A stretch of 64,000 nt of DNA from Acidovorax sp. HDW3. GTDB lineage: Bacteria > Pseudomonadota > Gammaproteobacteria > Burkholderiales > Burkholderiaceae_C. This document shows positions 63,985 to 64,000 of the stretch, piece after piece (the first letter of the stretch is position 1; every line of letters starts with the position of its first letter). Made by a program: the position numbers and the translations under genes. The stretch covers positions 3,088,247 through 3,152,246 of the forward strand of contig NZ_CP049885.1 in NCBI RefSeq assembly GCF_011303755.1. Reading direction: 5' to 3'. The notes beneath the pieces are model-generated. The model was not told the origin of the DNA, did no database searches, and saw only the letters and a program-made list of their open reading frames with translations.

Positions 63985-64000
63985 GACGCCAGAGACACTG

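Overview
The window is a GC-rich, gene-dense chromosomal segment of a betaproteobacterium, most likely a member of the Comamonadaceae (Acidovorax/Comamonas-like). The evidence is the rpmH-rnpA-yidD-yidC-mnmE block divergent from dnaA-dnaN-gyrB, the 858-residue GyrB, the protein content, and a dispersed palindromic repeat (core AGCGCTTG...CAAGCGCT flanked by ATAGCTGC/GCAGCTAT) that occurs at least 14 times here. I associate that repeat with this family from general familiarity, not from a search.

Layout. 1-4.5 kb: end of gap, an HPF-type ribosome factor, slyD-pirin, a DUF1439 lipoprotein, a small frameshifted gene, and nudJ-mnmA. 5.2-6.9 kb: a two-gene ATPase plus RloB/TOPRIM-like cassette that looks like a phage-defence module. 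7-9.6 kb: riboflavin synthase, an acetyltransferase and a phytase-like esterase. 9.7-13.6 kb: a PepSY protein-response regulator-sensor kinase operon divergent from a ferric reductase-like oxidoreductase, with paired 11-bp-spaced operator half-sites between them. 13.7-18.5 kb: a frameshifted lipoprotein, hemerythrin, an exported FAD oxidoreductase and a PAS chemoreceptor. 18.6-23.0 kb: a membrane/polyamine cluster (spermidine synthase-like, DUF350, DUF4178, SPFH-SHOCT). 23.1-27.2 kb: a Fur-box-linked DUF2061 gene, a flagellar rod-like protein, maeB, and a secreted RNase-barstar pair. 27.4-34.4 kb: ksgA, surA and lptD, divergent from an amgK-like kinase and rsmE. 34.5-42.7 kb: a complete Wadjet (JetABCD) anti-plasmid system with a RhuM-family gene immediately upstream. 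42.8-52.5 kb: gyrB, dnaN, dnaA, the dnaA-rpmH intergenic region (candidate oriC), then rpmH-rnpA-yidD-yidC and mnmE. 52.6-57.8 kb: a PagP-like barrel, a cyclic-nucleotide-binding protein, a hypothetical gene, apt, and a GGDEF-EAL protein. 57.8-62.8 kb: a Kef-type antiporter divergent from kdsD-kdsC-lptC-SDR. 62.9-64 kb: two RRM RNA-binding protein genes with matching leader hairpins.

How it fits together. Most of the window is housekeeping: replication initiation and topology, ribosome biogenesis and tRNA modification, membrane-protein insertion, and outer-membrane/LPS biogenesis (lptD, surA, kdsD, kdsC, lptC). Two defence modules are embedded in it, the RloB-type pair and Wadjet; the latter sits directly downstream of gyrB on the same strand. 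Operons are tightly coupled, with many ATGA or TGATG stop/start overlaps. No rRNA, tRNA, CRISPR array, transposase or prophage was seen. Three genes carry apparent single-base frameshifts, which may be real mutations or sequence errors.
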